A stretch of DNA of 64,000 bases from Schistosoma haematobium (lineage: Eukaryota > Platyhelminthes > Trematoda > Strigeidida > Schistosomatidae): the NCBI RefSeq assembly GCF_000699445.3, contig NC_067195.1, forward strand, positions 13,452,787 through 13,516,786, written 5' to 3'. The notes under the pieces were generated by a model that was not told where the DNA came from, searched no databases, and saw only the letters and a list, made by a program, of their open reading frames with translations. The translations under genes were made by a program, and so were the position numbers. Positions 1 to 11,940 of the stretch are shown piece after piece; within the stretch, counting starts at the first letter, position 1; every line of letters begins with the position of its first letter.

Positions 1-1737
1 TGTTATATATTATGTTTCAAATAATTATTGTAGACGGTTACTAAGTTCGAGTTCGATTGTGGACAGTATTGCTGCTATTTAGACAAGTTATTTTAACAAG
101 TCCCATCACTGAATGAAGGTGTATTCTCTAGAAAATCATTCAAAATATCTTCTATTTGTATCCTATACAACTATAATATAACAATCATATTTTGTAATTA
201 ATGTTTTAATTAAAAATGTCATTATTTATTATATTCCTTTTGATTAATAATAATAATAATAGTAATAATAATAATATAAACAAATAAATCAACCTGAACA
301 TGTGTTCATCATTAAATAGAGTCAATTATGATTAATGATACAAATGAAATCATGTATAATTATAATGATTATTACTATTATTATTATTATTATTAATATT
401 TTCTGTTTTTTTTCTTTGTTAATGAAACAATCAAAAGCGGCGTCAACTTTTTTTCACAAAATAAAACAAAATACCATTATATGTGAATGGATAGAGAGAA
501 AAGAAAAAGTATTTGACATAAGGTGTACATTAATAGGAATAAATTAATCACAATATAACTTATAACAAACATTCTCACTTGTGATGATTTGTCTACGGCT
601 AGTTATCTTCTCATTCTATGTTAATATAAGTTGAATGGATTGACTTACATAATTAACATTTAAAGCTTTATTTATTTCAGCTTTTTTTCAATAGGAAAAA
701 GTAAACTATAAAAATACTAAGACTCATTGTTCTTTTAAATATTCACCAATTGTATTGCTTTGCAATGATTTATTTCTATAAACTATAGTTTATTTAGGCA
801 ATCTTATTAGTATCACTCAAAAGTATTTTATAATTTACGTCATCAATTGATTATGGCTAGACAATCATTGGAAGAAAATAGGCGTTGAAAAGAAATTTTA
901 TTTCAGTATAGGATGTGCCAACAATGAGCATACATAACATTACCTAGTATCGAACCATAGAGCAACAGGCCTCCTGACAAGCTTGTTACTTTTAAAACTT
1001 TCAGTTACCGTCCAATTTCAGTTATGTCATGATATAGTGCACTTATTATCTTAAGTCAGTGATCAATAAGTGCCTCATTCCTGATGCTCTAATGGAAAGC
1101 CGCGACTAGTGAATTTCGAAAATGTCAGGAATATATAAGCAACCCAAAGATGGGATTGAATGATAGTCACACAATATTGTTAAATTACTCAAACCATTCA
1201 GTAATCTGGTGAATATGACCCCAAGTCAGTATCTAAAGACCCCGAGTTCTATCCATGAAGGGATTCGTTAGTGCACGCAACCATAGAGTTTTACACCAGG
1301 ATGAAACAAATGTTCAGTATTTTATGGTTTTCAATGATTGTTTGGCTACAGTCAATCATTGAAATAAACCATGAAATTTGACTATCTTCACCAAACATCC
1401 TACGCTAGAAATAAGCTTGAGTACTAAGGCGTACGGTTTAAATAGACAAGAATAATGTTTTCTTAGAACTCTTTCATTAATAAGATATCATTCTTGTGTT
1501 TACTGTAATAAAATATCTACTACTACGACTACTACCCATACGGTTACTACTTTTGAAAATCTAACATTTTCCTTGATCATTTCTTCGTACTGTAGCAATA
1601 TAATGTTGCAATACTAACCAATAATTGTTTTTTTGAAGTTTTGCGCTGTATATGACCGGATAACTCATTTAATTGGTGCTTGACATTACTAATAAAATTA
1701 ACATTTCTCATTAGAGAATTTATAAATATAAACTTAC
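1..1737. other. GLIS-like intron with AT-rich sequence and old SINE relics
   Basis: No coding exon is visible on either strand. The left end holds short TAA/ATT microsatellite runs (about 245-280 and 365-395). Around 1195-1380 a degraded plus-strand Smα-type SINE relic can be followed (a degenerate tRNA-like B box, then a tail resembling TTTTCAATGATTGTTTGGCT). Confidence 0.5.
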
Positions 1738-1899
1738 AGTGTGTATATGTGTACGTTGATGTTTCGCTCTATCGGAACTATTTGAAAATGTACGATCACA
1801 ACCGTCTTGTTGACAAATAAATGGTCTTTCACCAGTATGTGAACGTATATGAATTTTTAAATTTTCCAGACGAGAAAACGCTTTGACACAACCAGGGTA
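1738..1899 (-). CDS. GLIS-like gene, exon with fingers 3 and 4
   Basis: Acceptor ..CCTTTAAAG precedes TACCCTGG at 1899; the donor GTAAGTT starts at 1737. The 54 codons read [54 protein letters not shown]. The exon stops exactly at the linker where GLIS proteins continue TKPY into finger 5. This is the most diagnostic part of the gene. Confidence 0.93.
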
Positions 1900-4800
1900 C
1901 TTTAAAGGTAGATAAAAATATAATAAATCAAATCAAATTTATAAAATTTAGACAAAGATATTCTTTATATGGATTTGTATTTTTGAGCTATCAAATGTTA
2001 ATGCTGCTTTCTATTAGTCTCTGACCTGAATATGTGACCCCTGAGCAGAGGCTTCAATATTGTCTTTAGTCACACGTTTTTATTATCTTATTTATTTTTT
2101 TGCAGTGGAACTTAGGTCTAGTGTTTCACTTCATTTTTTAAACTCATCAGCTTGATGCACCTTCATCTCTATGTTCATGCTTAGGCTTGAACTACAAGCA
2201 ATCGGTATTGAGTTTCAATCTCATAATGAATATCAATTATTTATGGATAAATATTGTTTTGAATAAATGTTATTATTGATTTAGTGGATAACAGTTAAAC
2301 GTGATAATCTGGTCTTAATCTAGACAGCCAATAATTAACTTAAAAAGCTCATAGAGTATGATCATATCAGTTTTGAATGACTGAAAATTGTTATACAAAC
2401 AATATTATGGTGGAGCTTTTCAACAGAGCGCATCCATAACTTTGTGCACTACTTAGGAGTTCCATATTAGGACGAAACATCCATTCAATGCTTCTAGGTT
2501 CTCAGTGGCTGCTAACATAAATCGTTTCGGGATTTAAATGAAATTCGAAAATCTTCACAGCCCCATACTGATAACTGTAATGTTTGAAGAGACATATAAT
2601 AGAATGCTGTCTAAATCTGAATGTCAAAACAGTGAAACACAGATATATACGGTTTAGAGCTTCACATAGAACATAATATGCTCCTAAACTCTACTGCAAG
2701 ATGATGTCAAATATTTGGTTGCAATATAAATAATTAAAATACTCAGTTCTGGAAACATCAGAATATCACTTAAAACAATCATGTTGTATAAAAAGACCTG
2801 CATCTGTAAACGTAAGTTATATTATTAGGTAGAATAATAATCAGATGAAATATAGTAATCTGACTTACCGTGCACTTATTTGGTCGATCACCGCTATGAA
2901 TACGTAGATGAACAATTAATTTGTAACGCGCATTGAATGGTTTCAATTGACGTCGACAACCTTCCCAATAACAGTAATATTCTTTATTCGATATATGTGA
3001 AGTAACGTGTGATGATTCAATATGATTTACAAATGATTTATGATCGGTAAATGTCTATTCGATAGAGTTGATATATTTGATTAAAATAGCGTGAAAAAAC
3101 GAAGAGAGTTGAGTTTTAACAGTACATTTTGAAAGCATATAGATTTTCGTACTTATAATAAAAATATAATAATATCAGGAGTCAGTTTTGTGGAGACTTT
3201 AGTGATTTTATAGTTGAGTTCATGAGTCACTTAAAGCTAGACAACCATGAAAAACCTGTAAGCACTGGACGGCCATTTCGTTTTAGTATGGGACTCCTCA
3301 GCCGTGCTCATCCACGATTCCAGTGGCGCAATTTTGTGGATTGGTTGAACTTAGACATTAACACCATTGGATGCCGGCTCAGTGGTCTAGAGTGTAAGCG
3401 TTCGCGTGCGAGACCGGTAGGTTTTAGGTTCGGATTCCTCGGTCTGGATCGTGGAGTCTCATACGGCCTTCCAACGCTTCCAGGTTTTCCATGGTGGTCT
3501 AGCTTTAATTGACTCATGAACTCAACTATAAAATTAATAAAAATATAGGTTGTATTACAGTACTCATTTAAGGAGCCAATATACCAACTGAGATCAATCA
3601 TTTCGCTAAGCTGAGTTAATTAGCCTAACTTTCATAATTCATAAATCAGTCAATAATACATCATTAAATCCAGAAAACAGTAAAAGATTTGAATCACTAC
3701 ATAATTTGATTTGAACAAAAATGTATTCCACATCGCTTTTAGCTTTCGGAGCACTATCTAACCGGTTAATTGGACAAGCATCAGTCCACTTATAGATAAG
3801 AACAAATCCTTGCTATCATAAGGGTTTCCATGGAAACTGGTCGACTTTTAAGATCTCTGACATCACTGATTGGATTAAACTGTAAATAAGCGAGAACTAG
3901 ACAACTATTACATTCAAAAAAAGATATTTTAACGTGACCTATCAACGACCCTAACAAATGATCTAACACAGTGCCAATATCTTTTTACAACAGTTTCTTT
4001 TTTTATTTATACCATTTAGTTGGTATCTTATGGTTTTAATTTGAGTCATTTCGTGATATCGGTTGGAAATTACTCAACGACTTCAGTGACACGAATCTAT
4101 CACCGAACTGAATATTACAGTTCCAGTTACAGATAGGGTTATGGGTGAGGACTGCTGTTGAGTCTCATACAAGGATGAAAATTTTATTCAAATATTCCTG
4201 GTTTTCAGTGGTTGTCTCTCGAAAAGCAGTAATTGCCACGAATTTTCTTGAAGAAATCTGATTCAATAAACGTTTAAATTTCAGTGTTGAACAAAATCAC
4301 TAGACAAAAATAAATTCCTATAAGAAACCTAGCGAAAATTAATCGAATCACATAATCGCTTACCAAGCGACATGATTTCCATTGACATATTAAAGTCTTT
4401 GTTCCAACCACACTAATTCCTTCCTCATTTAACTCCATACTTATCTGTTTTACATCTTTAGAATTATCACATTTGTCAGAATTGAAATAATCTGGAATTT
4501 GCTTATATTTATACATTTCATTAGTGGTTTGATCACAGAGATAATTTTGTATAGAATATTGTTGGTAATTTGAAGTAGAGTGATAGTATTTCAAACAAGT
4601 AGGTATAGCTTTTAGATCTGTATAATCATCCTGAAGTTTTGTGTAATTATTATTTTCATTACCAAGATTACTATTATTATTATTAATAATACATAAAGAA
4701 CAAGAGCCATAGAGCTTATCTGCAAATGATACGCGTCCTTTGTTTATTGATTGAGAATTTATTGATTCCGATAGAGATGTAGATGTTAATGAATAATAAT

Positions 4801-5083
4801 GAGGATATTTCTCAATGTAGTAGTCCTGATAGTTTTCAACACTGCATAATTGATCCAGCATTTCATACTCTTGACTTGTTGAATTTATATTATGTTGTTT
4901 TTGATTATGTAAAAACATTTTTGATTCATTCTGAACAACTTCACTTTGAAACGGGTAAACTATTTTTTCAAGAAACTTCATATTTGATAAAGTATAGCAA
5001 GGAAAGTAATCTGTATTATTTTCAATAAATAAATCTGACTGATTTTGTTCATTACTGTATTTCGAAGGGGTAGACCAATTCAT
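1738..5083 (-). CDS. GLIS1/GLIS3-like C2H2 zinc-finger transcription factor, 3'-incomplete gene
   Basis: Joining exons 5083-4364, 3054-2869 and 1899-1738 gives 356 residues with every junction in phase 0 and GT..AG introns. Residues 1-225 are rich in Asn, Ser and Tyr and have no recognised domain. Four tandem C2H2 fingers follow: C233/C238/H251/H256, C268/C273/H289/H293, C301/C306/H319/H323 and C331/C336/H349/H353. The stretches [36 protein letters not shown] and [13 protein letters not shown] are hallmarks of the Gli/Glis/Zic superfamily; the NARYKL and [11 protein letters not shown] wording points to GLIS1/GLIS3 rather than GLI or ZIC. Members are nuclear DNA-binding factors with five fingers. 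The fifth (KPY...YTDPSSLRKH) is not in the remaining 1.7 kb, so it presumably lies on an exon off the left edge. Which GLIS paralogue is meant cannot be decided here. Confidence 0.9.
2101..2164 (-). repeat. Smα-type hammerhead relic in GLIS intron
   Basis: Read on the minus strand, the order of parts is that of the schistosome Smα hammerhead: GGTGCATC, core CTGATGA, a spacer, GAAAC, then CTAAGTTCCACTGC. The stem II segment is no longer self-complementary and the GTC cleavage site is lost, so I regard it as dead. A similar minus-strand relic lies near 45320-45480. Confidence 0.5.
2380..2525 (+). repeat. Degraded Smα-type SINE 3' half
   Basis: It contains a SINE-like CTTAGGAG-TTCCATATTAGGACGAAAC block followed by a tail related to the SINE-A 3' end (GCTTCTAGGTTCTCAGTGGC). 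The hammerhead core is mutated from CTGAGGA to CTTAGGA. Confidence 0.5.
2869..3054 (-). CDS. GLIS-like gene, exon with fingers 1 (end) and 2
   Basis: Acceptor ..CGAATAG abuts ACATTT at 3054 and the donor GTAAG starts at 2868, giving 62 codons. It completes finger 1 (H251, H256) and encodes finger 2, with [20 protein letters not shown] followed by two zinc histidines. It ends on KCT, the first cysteine of finger 3. Splitting finger 1 and finger 3 across introns and keeping the GLIS spacing from Cys to His (13 residues) supports the splice choices. Confidence 0.9.
3205..3534. repeat. Head-to-head pair of Smα-type SINE copies (inverted repeat)
   Basis: The left arm (3205 to about 3310) is a minus-strand SINE 3' end and the right arm (about 3335-3534) is a plus-strand copy of the same element. 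The arms even share the outermost ~20 bp (ATTTTATAGTTGAGTTCATG and its complement). The right copy has a tRNA-like head with an A-box-like GGCTCAGTGGTCTAGAG stretch and a B-box-like GGTTCGGATTCC. The left copy keeps hammerhead core pieces on the minus strand: CTGAGGA (3301-3295), GAAA (3279-3276) and GTC (3270-3268). Overlapping open frames on both strands here are by-products of the palindrome. It lies in the first visible GLIS intron. Confidence 0.75.
4020..4215 (+). repeat. Old SINE relic
   Basis: A degraded plus-strand copy: GTTGAGTCTCATACAAGGATGAAAAT is an eroded hammerhead region and CTGGTTTTCAGTGGTTGTCT is the usual tail. It lies just inside the GLIS intron, about 150 bp from the donor. 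Confidence 0.45.
4364..5083 (-). CDS. GLIS-like gene, first visible coding exon
   Basis: This exon encodes 240 residues from ATG at 5083-5081 ([12 protein letters not shown]...) to the first half of finger 1 ([11 protein letters not shown]), then a GTAAGC donor at 4363. The frame is open five codons further upstream to a TTG at 5098 and on to a stop at 5140-5138, so an upstream exon spliced near 5090-5125 cannot be excluded. I chose the ATG because it has an A at -3 and needs no unseen exon. The amino-acid bias (Asn, Ser, Tyr, Gln) suggests a disordered regulatory region, which is typical of the GLIS N-terminus. Confidence 0.82.
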
Positions 5084-5098
5084 ATTTATAACCTTCAA

Positions 5099-8000
5099 TG
5101 AATTTAATGAGGTGAAATTTAAAACTATGAAATATACTTAGAAACAAAAACCGATTTACTACTAATCTGGAAATCTACACTGTTGTACTGTACACCTTTA
5201 TTACGTAACGGTATTGCACGTGATGACAGTTACGATTCATTTGTTTATAACTGTGACGTTATATGATTGAGGTGAATTTCATTAGTTAGTATATTTCAGT
5301 TCTTATTTAACATACAATATATAATACATAACAACTTTAGTACCATGAGTTCGTATCGATCGTCAGTTCAATATGGAATAAGTGCATTAATAATTTTTCA
5401 ATTATATTTCAAATATGTTGACTGTACCGACTTGATACAGATATGTAATGATTAAACTTAAACCATTGGTTACTGTTGTAATTTAATAATTGAATTCGTT
5501 AGTCAATCCAAGCTAGGCGACCATGTAAGCACTGGACGACTGTTTCATTATAGTATGAGACTCCTCAGCAGTACGTATCCACGATCCCGTTTGGCGAGAT
5601 CCAAACCCAGGATCTAATGTTTTGTACACTTCAGATTGTATTTAAATTTTTAAAAAATCTCAAAAATCTACTTAAATAAAATTAAGCGTAAATTTGTTAT
5701 TAGTTAAAAATGAAAGCATCAAAACTATGAATCAATCTTGTGTTCCACTAAATTCACTAAAATTCAATTACAAACTATTTTTATTGATTGTGTCAGCTAT
5801 AATTTGAGACCATTTCCTATGAAGATCTCAAATTATCTAGTGTTCTCTTCCAGTATTTTAGCAATTAGTAATTTTAATGAATCAAAAACTCTTAGTAATC
5901 TTTTATCCAATCAATATTACCCTATTGATTTTTATCTGATTGGTCCCTTTCACTTTGAGGTTGGTATTTATATTATGTTCCAGGGTCACAGTTGTTGTAT
6001 TAAAGCCTCGATTTTTTGGAATATCAAAGTGTTTCTGAATTCCTGTCTCCTTTCTACAATCCTTTCGAAGATAAATAGTGTTGAAGTGTTTTGGCAATCA
6101 GCTGTTGAGGTCTCGTATCAGAAAGATACCTTCCAATCGTTAATAATTTGTCGTACAACTCGAATGTCTAGAGATATGTCAATCAAACCATAACATCATG
6201 ATAGTGTGTTCGATTGTAGGTAAGATATGGGAAGGGGTTATTAAATCAAATTTTTTAGTTATCCATTGTTATCTAATTTTCAATGGCTCTTCGCGTTTGT
6301 GTTAGCCAATGAAGAAAATTAGTTTCACCAATTCTATTTGGTCAGTATTATAATATTTTCAATAGTATTCCGCACAGGATGCACAAATACCAACTAAGAC
6401 TGATGAAATTTCAAATTGAATTATTTTTAAACTACATTTGATCCAAACTAAAAAAGGTGTTGATATTTTTTATTACCATATTGTTGATTACAAAAGAGAA
6501 TGAATATCAAAGTTAACTTACGTGTAATTAATCTCCATATTAACAAAATACTTCAATATAAACCAGGAAAAATTGTTTCCTTATAAAATAATACCTATTT
6601 CTTTTCTGTTACTCATCATTAGTTCTAGTTCATGTCACTTCCTACCAACAATATATAAACTCAATTTACTGCCATCATTTGTTTTTGTTCTGTGCATTAA
6701 GAAAAAAATAAAGAAATTAATGATTATAAATTACTCTATCTTTTCTCTATTCTATGTGTGTAATAAATACCCCCTTTACATAGTGCAGTACATAAATGCG
6801 TATGTTTGATTGGTGTATAGAATTTAATTTTGTAAACTCATTAATAAATGTTAATTATATGAGAAATAATTTGATGTAGAAATAAGATGGAATGGCAACA
6901 ACAACAACAAAAACAAAAACACGTTATTTTCTACATGATTTACAAAGAATAAAATTTCTAATTTTTGTTTCATTCTGGCAAATATTAATAAACATGAAAA
7001 TATTTGTTGTAACTTTTTAGTTTATAATTGAATTTACTCTCATAGAAAGGCTGAATTAGAGATAGGGAGTAGTCATATCGGTAATAACAGAAGGGGTTTT
7101 AATGGATATTATAATAATTTTAATAGTTGAGATCATGTGTCAAATGAAGCTAGACCAACATCGAAAAACCGGAAGCACTAGACGGCCGTTTTGTCCGATT
7201 GCGGGACTCCTCGGCAGTGCGCATCCGCCATCCCGTCTCATGAGATTACAACCCAGGATTTGTCGGTCTCGCGTGCAAATACTTGATCTCTACACCATTG
7301 AGTCAGCATCCAACGGTGTCAATGTCTAACTTCAACTAATCTACGAAATCGAGCAACACATCCACCATTGCCTTCAATGAGTTACTATCTCACAAATCCC
7401 CTGGTCGCTGCTTCTCACTAGAACTCCAGGAAATACCTTTTCAAGCCAGTCACTAGTGAGCATATGTTGATTAGTACCAAAAGAGGTAATAATTGAAACC
7501 AATTATCATCAACGCTCATAATTATTAACTTATCAAACTCTATATGAATAGGATATGTCGCCAATTTTATCTTGGAAAAATCTTGATATGGAAAGAAGTG
7601 TTGCAATTCATTATGTACAAGATATGATCTTTTGTATAAGAAACAAATAAGAGATGATCATCAATGAATCACTAAAATCAGATTGTCAAACAATACAATT
7701 GATCTTTTTTACAAAAAGTATATCTAACTGTCAATATAGAACACACAAAAGCAGTTATTGTCAAAATAGCTATTATTATTTGTAAAGTTTCATGATATTC
7801 AACCATGGAATTATAGTTAGCTAACAGATGGTCACTCGATAAATGTATGTTTCAGTTCTCATCTGACAATATGTAAGGTCAAGATGTATGAATAACTGAG
7901 GAGTCTTGACCAAGTAAATGTGTATTACTCCAGAGTCCTGTACTAGAATGAATCAGATGCTAAATATCTCTTGGCATTTGGTAACTGTCTAACGATAATC

Positions 8001-9700
8001 AGTCTGTGATGTGAAACTACAAATTTAGTGGTCTCTATATTATTATTTCATTCATTAAAACCGTGGATAACACAGATTAAAATGATTTATCGTATAGACG
8101 AAATCAACTATATAAAAGCGTAAATACTGACGCATCAATGCCGTAACATGAAAATATTTGTTATAACATGGCAATAAAATGTTGTGTATACCATAATAGA
8201 AGTGCTATTTTATGAATAATATACATTGTGCAACTTATCACCTCAATTGATATGAATAATGTGGTTAAATGACAATTGATTATATAAACTGAATTATTGA
8301 TGCAATTAGCCATTTTTCCTAATGGACAACTAGCTAATCAGGAAATAATATCCATTTTTATCTAAAATAATTTACAGAACTGTTATATCCCGACGAGAAT
8401 TATGAATGGTAACTGTTGAGAACTATTTATGGACCAATACAATACATATATTTTTATTGTATAATTGTTAAGCAACTAAACTATGCATATTCATGTTTAT
8501 CTTATTATAAGCTTTATTTTGACTCATAGATTATTATTATACGATTTACCATTCTCAAGTTATGCCCAGTCAATTAATTACAGTCTTCCACGTTCACAGA
8601 CACTTTTGGCTGGATCTTGTACGAATGTTATTTTCTATTTTATGGTACGATGTGATCTGTTTAGTTTGTATATAAACCCAGTATGTTTGAAATATATGAT
8701 TCATATCGTGGGGGCTGAGAGTGATGATTGGGATTCAACAGGCAGGTTTGGGCAGTTTGTCACACCATATCAGCACAGCGAGATAAAATTAATCAGACAA
8801 ATATTAGTAGAATTAAATGTAAGGTCAAGAGTAATAGAAAATATTAGTTATAGATAATATGATTTGGAAAGAAGAAGTAATTGTTCCGCTAAATAAGAGT
8901 TATAAGTGTTTTGAGACAAATATTCAGTTCATCTGAACCATAGTAACCTATTCTGAGTCATGTCAACCAAGGCACTGATTATGACAATCAAGCTGACTCC
9001 AACCGATTAATCTACACCTATCAGAATGACTCAGTCATACAATTGATCATTTTACGGACTGGTACCACATCTAACAGTGCATGATAGTCCGTATATAATA
9101 TATTCGCAGTTCAAGATATTAGTCACACATAGGTATTCACTTACAAGTTGTGAAAGACATTTTCAGTTAACAGTACTAAAATGGAAATTGAAAAGGATAT
9201 TATAAACATCATAAATTAATAGAGTGTGGGAAAATTTCATAGATTATTTGATAAATAACTTACACTCAGCTTCATACAATTATTGACAAGTCTCTATCTT
9301 AGTAATATAGTTATACACAAAAAATCTCAAAACCAAAATGACAGGTAAGGTCTATCCAAAAATAATTTACTTTTCAGGGTAGAGATATGAATGTTAACAA
9401 CTGAAAAATCCAGAATCATTATGGATTAGTTATCGAGTTGAAGGTTAAAAATACAACAGTAAAGTATGTCTATAAGTCAAACAACAAAAAATGATTATGT
9501 TAAGAGTGAATATCGGTAATTCATGAAAATTTCAGTTGATACCACATATCGATTTGAAAGAACCAAAATAAATGTTTCAGACAATAAGGTACACTAATAA
9601 AATAGGCGAGAATGCAAAGAATATAGAAACCAACATTAACTAATAAAATGAATACGTATAAATAAATCGGAAGATTAATGGGTATAATCAGAAGTCAATT
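5099..9700. other. Upstream flank of the GLIS-like gene, no supported gene
   Basis: AT-rich sequence. A minus-strand SINE fragment lies at about 5490-5620. Two overlapping frames at 5738-6193 (both strands) have no recognisable motif. A frame at 8483-8857 (plus) is likewise unrecognised, although its downstream half (around 8690-8860) is less AT-rich than its surroundings and may be a repeat. The GLIS promoter presumably lies here, but I see no defined site. Confidence 0.4.
7126..7460 (-). repeat. Smα-type SINE, subfamily with mutated hammerhead core
   Basis: A nearly complete minus-strand copy. On the minus strand it reads: body (GTGAGAAGCAGCGACCAGGG), tRNA-like part with a degenerate B box (GGGTTGTAATCTC), hammerhead region, and 3' end CTAGCTTCATTTGACACATG. 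The ribozyme core is CCGAGGA with CAAAAC instead of CTGANGA with CGAAAC, so self-cleavage is not expected. It is the mirror partner of the copy at 14126-14412. Confidence 0.75.
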
Positions 9701-9738
9701 TTAACGAAGAAACAACACGTAGAAAATGTCTAGTATTT

Positions 9739-10941
9739 TCAAACTACTAACCCTAGTAATAAGCAGTATAAAACAAGACATAGAAGAGTAATGAAAGATA
9801 TAACGTATTTTGGTGGAGTTTTGTTCTCTGAGCTGGATGGTTTGGTCGTGGAGCTTTCATCGTTCTTCTGAACGACATCATCAGCACAAACTTCAGATAG
9901 AAGTGAAGTGTTCGAATTTCTCCACATGTGTTTCACAGCTTGTTCTGTGCACCTCGATGTTGATTGATTCTTGTTGACCTTAAATTTATCATTGTTTACT
10001 TCTTTGTTTTGGTTGTGTCTCCCATTGGTTTGATTTTTGTTCCTATATTTATGCATGATTTTCCTGATTGGTTGATAAATTGGATTGATTTCAATATGTT
10101 TGTTGATTGCTGATTGACCCGAGTGCCAAGCTTCTAAACATTCTCTGGTGTTTTTGGAGTTTCCTCTGTCTAAGATTTCTACATTTTCCCAATCGAATGA
10201 ATGTCCGTGGTTATCCACGTGTATTGATATATGTGAAGAGATATCAAGGCGTTTGACTGCTAATTGATGTTCATGTAGGCGAAGGTGAAGGGGGCGTCCA
10301 CTTTGTCCGATGTAGTGTTTTTCGCAGTTGGCACAATTTATCTTGTAGATGATGTTTGATTTGTTTTGCTTTGTTATTTCATCTTTTGGTTTGCATAAGA
10401 TTGATTGTAGTGATTTTGTCGGTTTGTGTGCCACACCTATTCCGAAGGTTTTCAGCAGTCTCGTCGCGGTTTCTGATATTCCTTGTATATATGGTAGGGT
10501 GATCCTTTTGTTGATTTTTGTGCTTGACTTGGGTTCTAATGCTGCGTGCGGTTGGTATTTTTTGATGAAGTTGATGGGGTAGCCGTTCTTCTGAAATACA
10601 TCCTTTAGGTATTTCTCTTCATTTCTTCGTGCTGCCAGTGTGCTGAAGTGTGTCCTCGCCCTCTTGAACAATGTGTGTACGCAGTTGATTTTGTGAGCTC
10701 TTGGGTTGTTGCTGTTGTAATTGAGGATTTGATCTGTATGGGTCGGTTTCCTATATACTTGAGTCTCCAGTTTTCCTGTATCGGTTCTAGTGATCAATAT
10801 ATCCAAGAATGCTAGTTGGTTGTTTGACTCCTGTTCCATTGTAAACTTGATGTCGTTGAAAACGTTGTTGATCAGTTTGTATTTCTCACAAGTCAAATAG
10901 TACATACATAACTCTATAATACTTTGATTTGTAGTATTCAC
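9739..10941 (-). mobile_element. Penelope-like retroelement (Cercyon type), 5'-truncated, RT end plus GIY-YIG endonuclease
   Basis: An open frame of 400 codons without internal stops. It opens with GTG, so the visible start is only where the truncated copy enters frame. Residues 45-80 (FLDILITRTDTGKLE, then VYRKPTHTDQILNYNSN) match the C-terminal reverse-transcriptase/thumb region of Penelope-like elements. Residues 197-285 form a GIY-YIG nuclease with the pattern IIYKINCANCEKHYIGQSGR, R221, E268 and N280, including the CxxC typical of these enzymes. The end carries a hydrophobic segment (about 377-400). Such elements copy themselves by target-primed reverse transcription using this nuclease. 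Cercyon is the Penelope family described from S. mansoni; assignment to it is inference from the fluke context. Confidence 0.88.
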
Positions 10942-11395
10942 TTGAATGTAAACAGATCGCTCAAGAAATTACAGTATATTACGCTATATCATTCGTAGCT
11001 TTACTATTTACTTAGGCTGATCCAATTATTTAACTTTAATTGGTGTACTGTCTCATTGAAGCAACAAACGTTTTAAAAAAATAAGGATGAAAAGAGTTGA
11101 TTTCGACATCAGTTATTTATAACAATTAACTCTCCACGTTCGAGTATCTAGTATATAGCTGATAAAAACTCTCATTTACTTCCTTTTTCTTTAAAAAGTA
11201 GCTTATCTTGATAGATGGTTTTTTTCGTGATGAACCATGACTGCCATCTTAATCAGTTAAAGGAACAGAATCTCTAAAAAATGTGAATGAAGTCGACAAA
11301 TGTAAAACAACACATTGAGTTTACTTTACCTATTACGTTACACAAATGATTTTTAACATTTGAGAAAACAAATGTTAAAGAATTTTGTCTTTTGT

Positions 11396-11940
11396 TCATC
11401 TCTTTTTCATAGTAAAGTGTTTACACTTCAGATGCTGAATAGAAAATATAATGCTGTCATATAAAGAATCTTCAATCCTGTCCAGCGTTTCGATAGAGAC
11501 CCACTCCTTATGATGATGCTTCTTGCGACTTAGCACCTGACATGTTGAAGTGAGTACTTCTTTGCTCCCTTTCCAATTGTTCTTCATAGTGGTTTTTTCT
11601 CCCTTGTGTAGATCTTGTAGGCCTTTGAACCTGTTGTTGAGAGTTATCTTGAATTCGTTGGGTTTGTTAGTAACTCAAATAAAAGCCGTACTAAATTTTT
11701 TGTTCCGGTTTCTCTAGTTGCCTAGTGCTTCTTTAGCTTCAATTTTATCTTGGCCACCACCGGGTGGTGATCTGATGTTATTTCAGCTCCTCTCCTAATT
11801 CTCATGTCTTCCACTGACCTTCTGAATGCTAATATGATTGGTCTAGCTCCATGTAGTGTGATCCGGTGGGACTCATGCAGTTTTGTGTATGCGTTTGCGC
11901 AGGAATATAATGCCATCTATAGTCATTTTTTTGAGTGCAC
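11396..11940 (-). mobile_element. RTE-clade non-LTR retrotransposon fragment, end of endonuclease domain
   Basis: Minus-strand frames 11916-11722 and 11587-11396, offset by a frameshift, read through the end of an AP endonuclease. The residues DMRIRRGAEITSDHHPVVAK hold the catalytic SDHH motif. The linker continues NKFKITLNNRFKGLQDLHKG and WKGSKEVLTSTCQVLSRKKH. This wording is typical of RTE elements. The copy lacks its reverse transcriptase and is disrupted, so it is dead. Confidence 0.82.

Noticed and set aside
3222..3601. Overlapping frames on both strands
   Set aside because: They fall entirely in the SINE palindrome and have no protein-like features.
5084..5098. Extended start of the GLIS-like exon at 5098
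   Set aside because: The codon there is TTG; the first ATG is at 5083. Without an observed upstream exon I keep the ATG.
5738..6193. 151-codon plus frame and 64-codon minus frame
   Set aside because: Neither shows a motif, and they overlap on opposite strands; possibly an unknown repeat.
8483..8857. 124-codon plus frame
   Set aside because: No domain, odd composition change midway, and no splice or promoter context; more likely part of a repeat.
10349..10582. Plus-strand 77-codon frame
   Set aside because: It is antisense to the Penelope-like coding frame.
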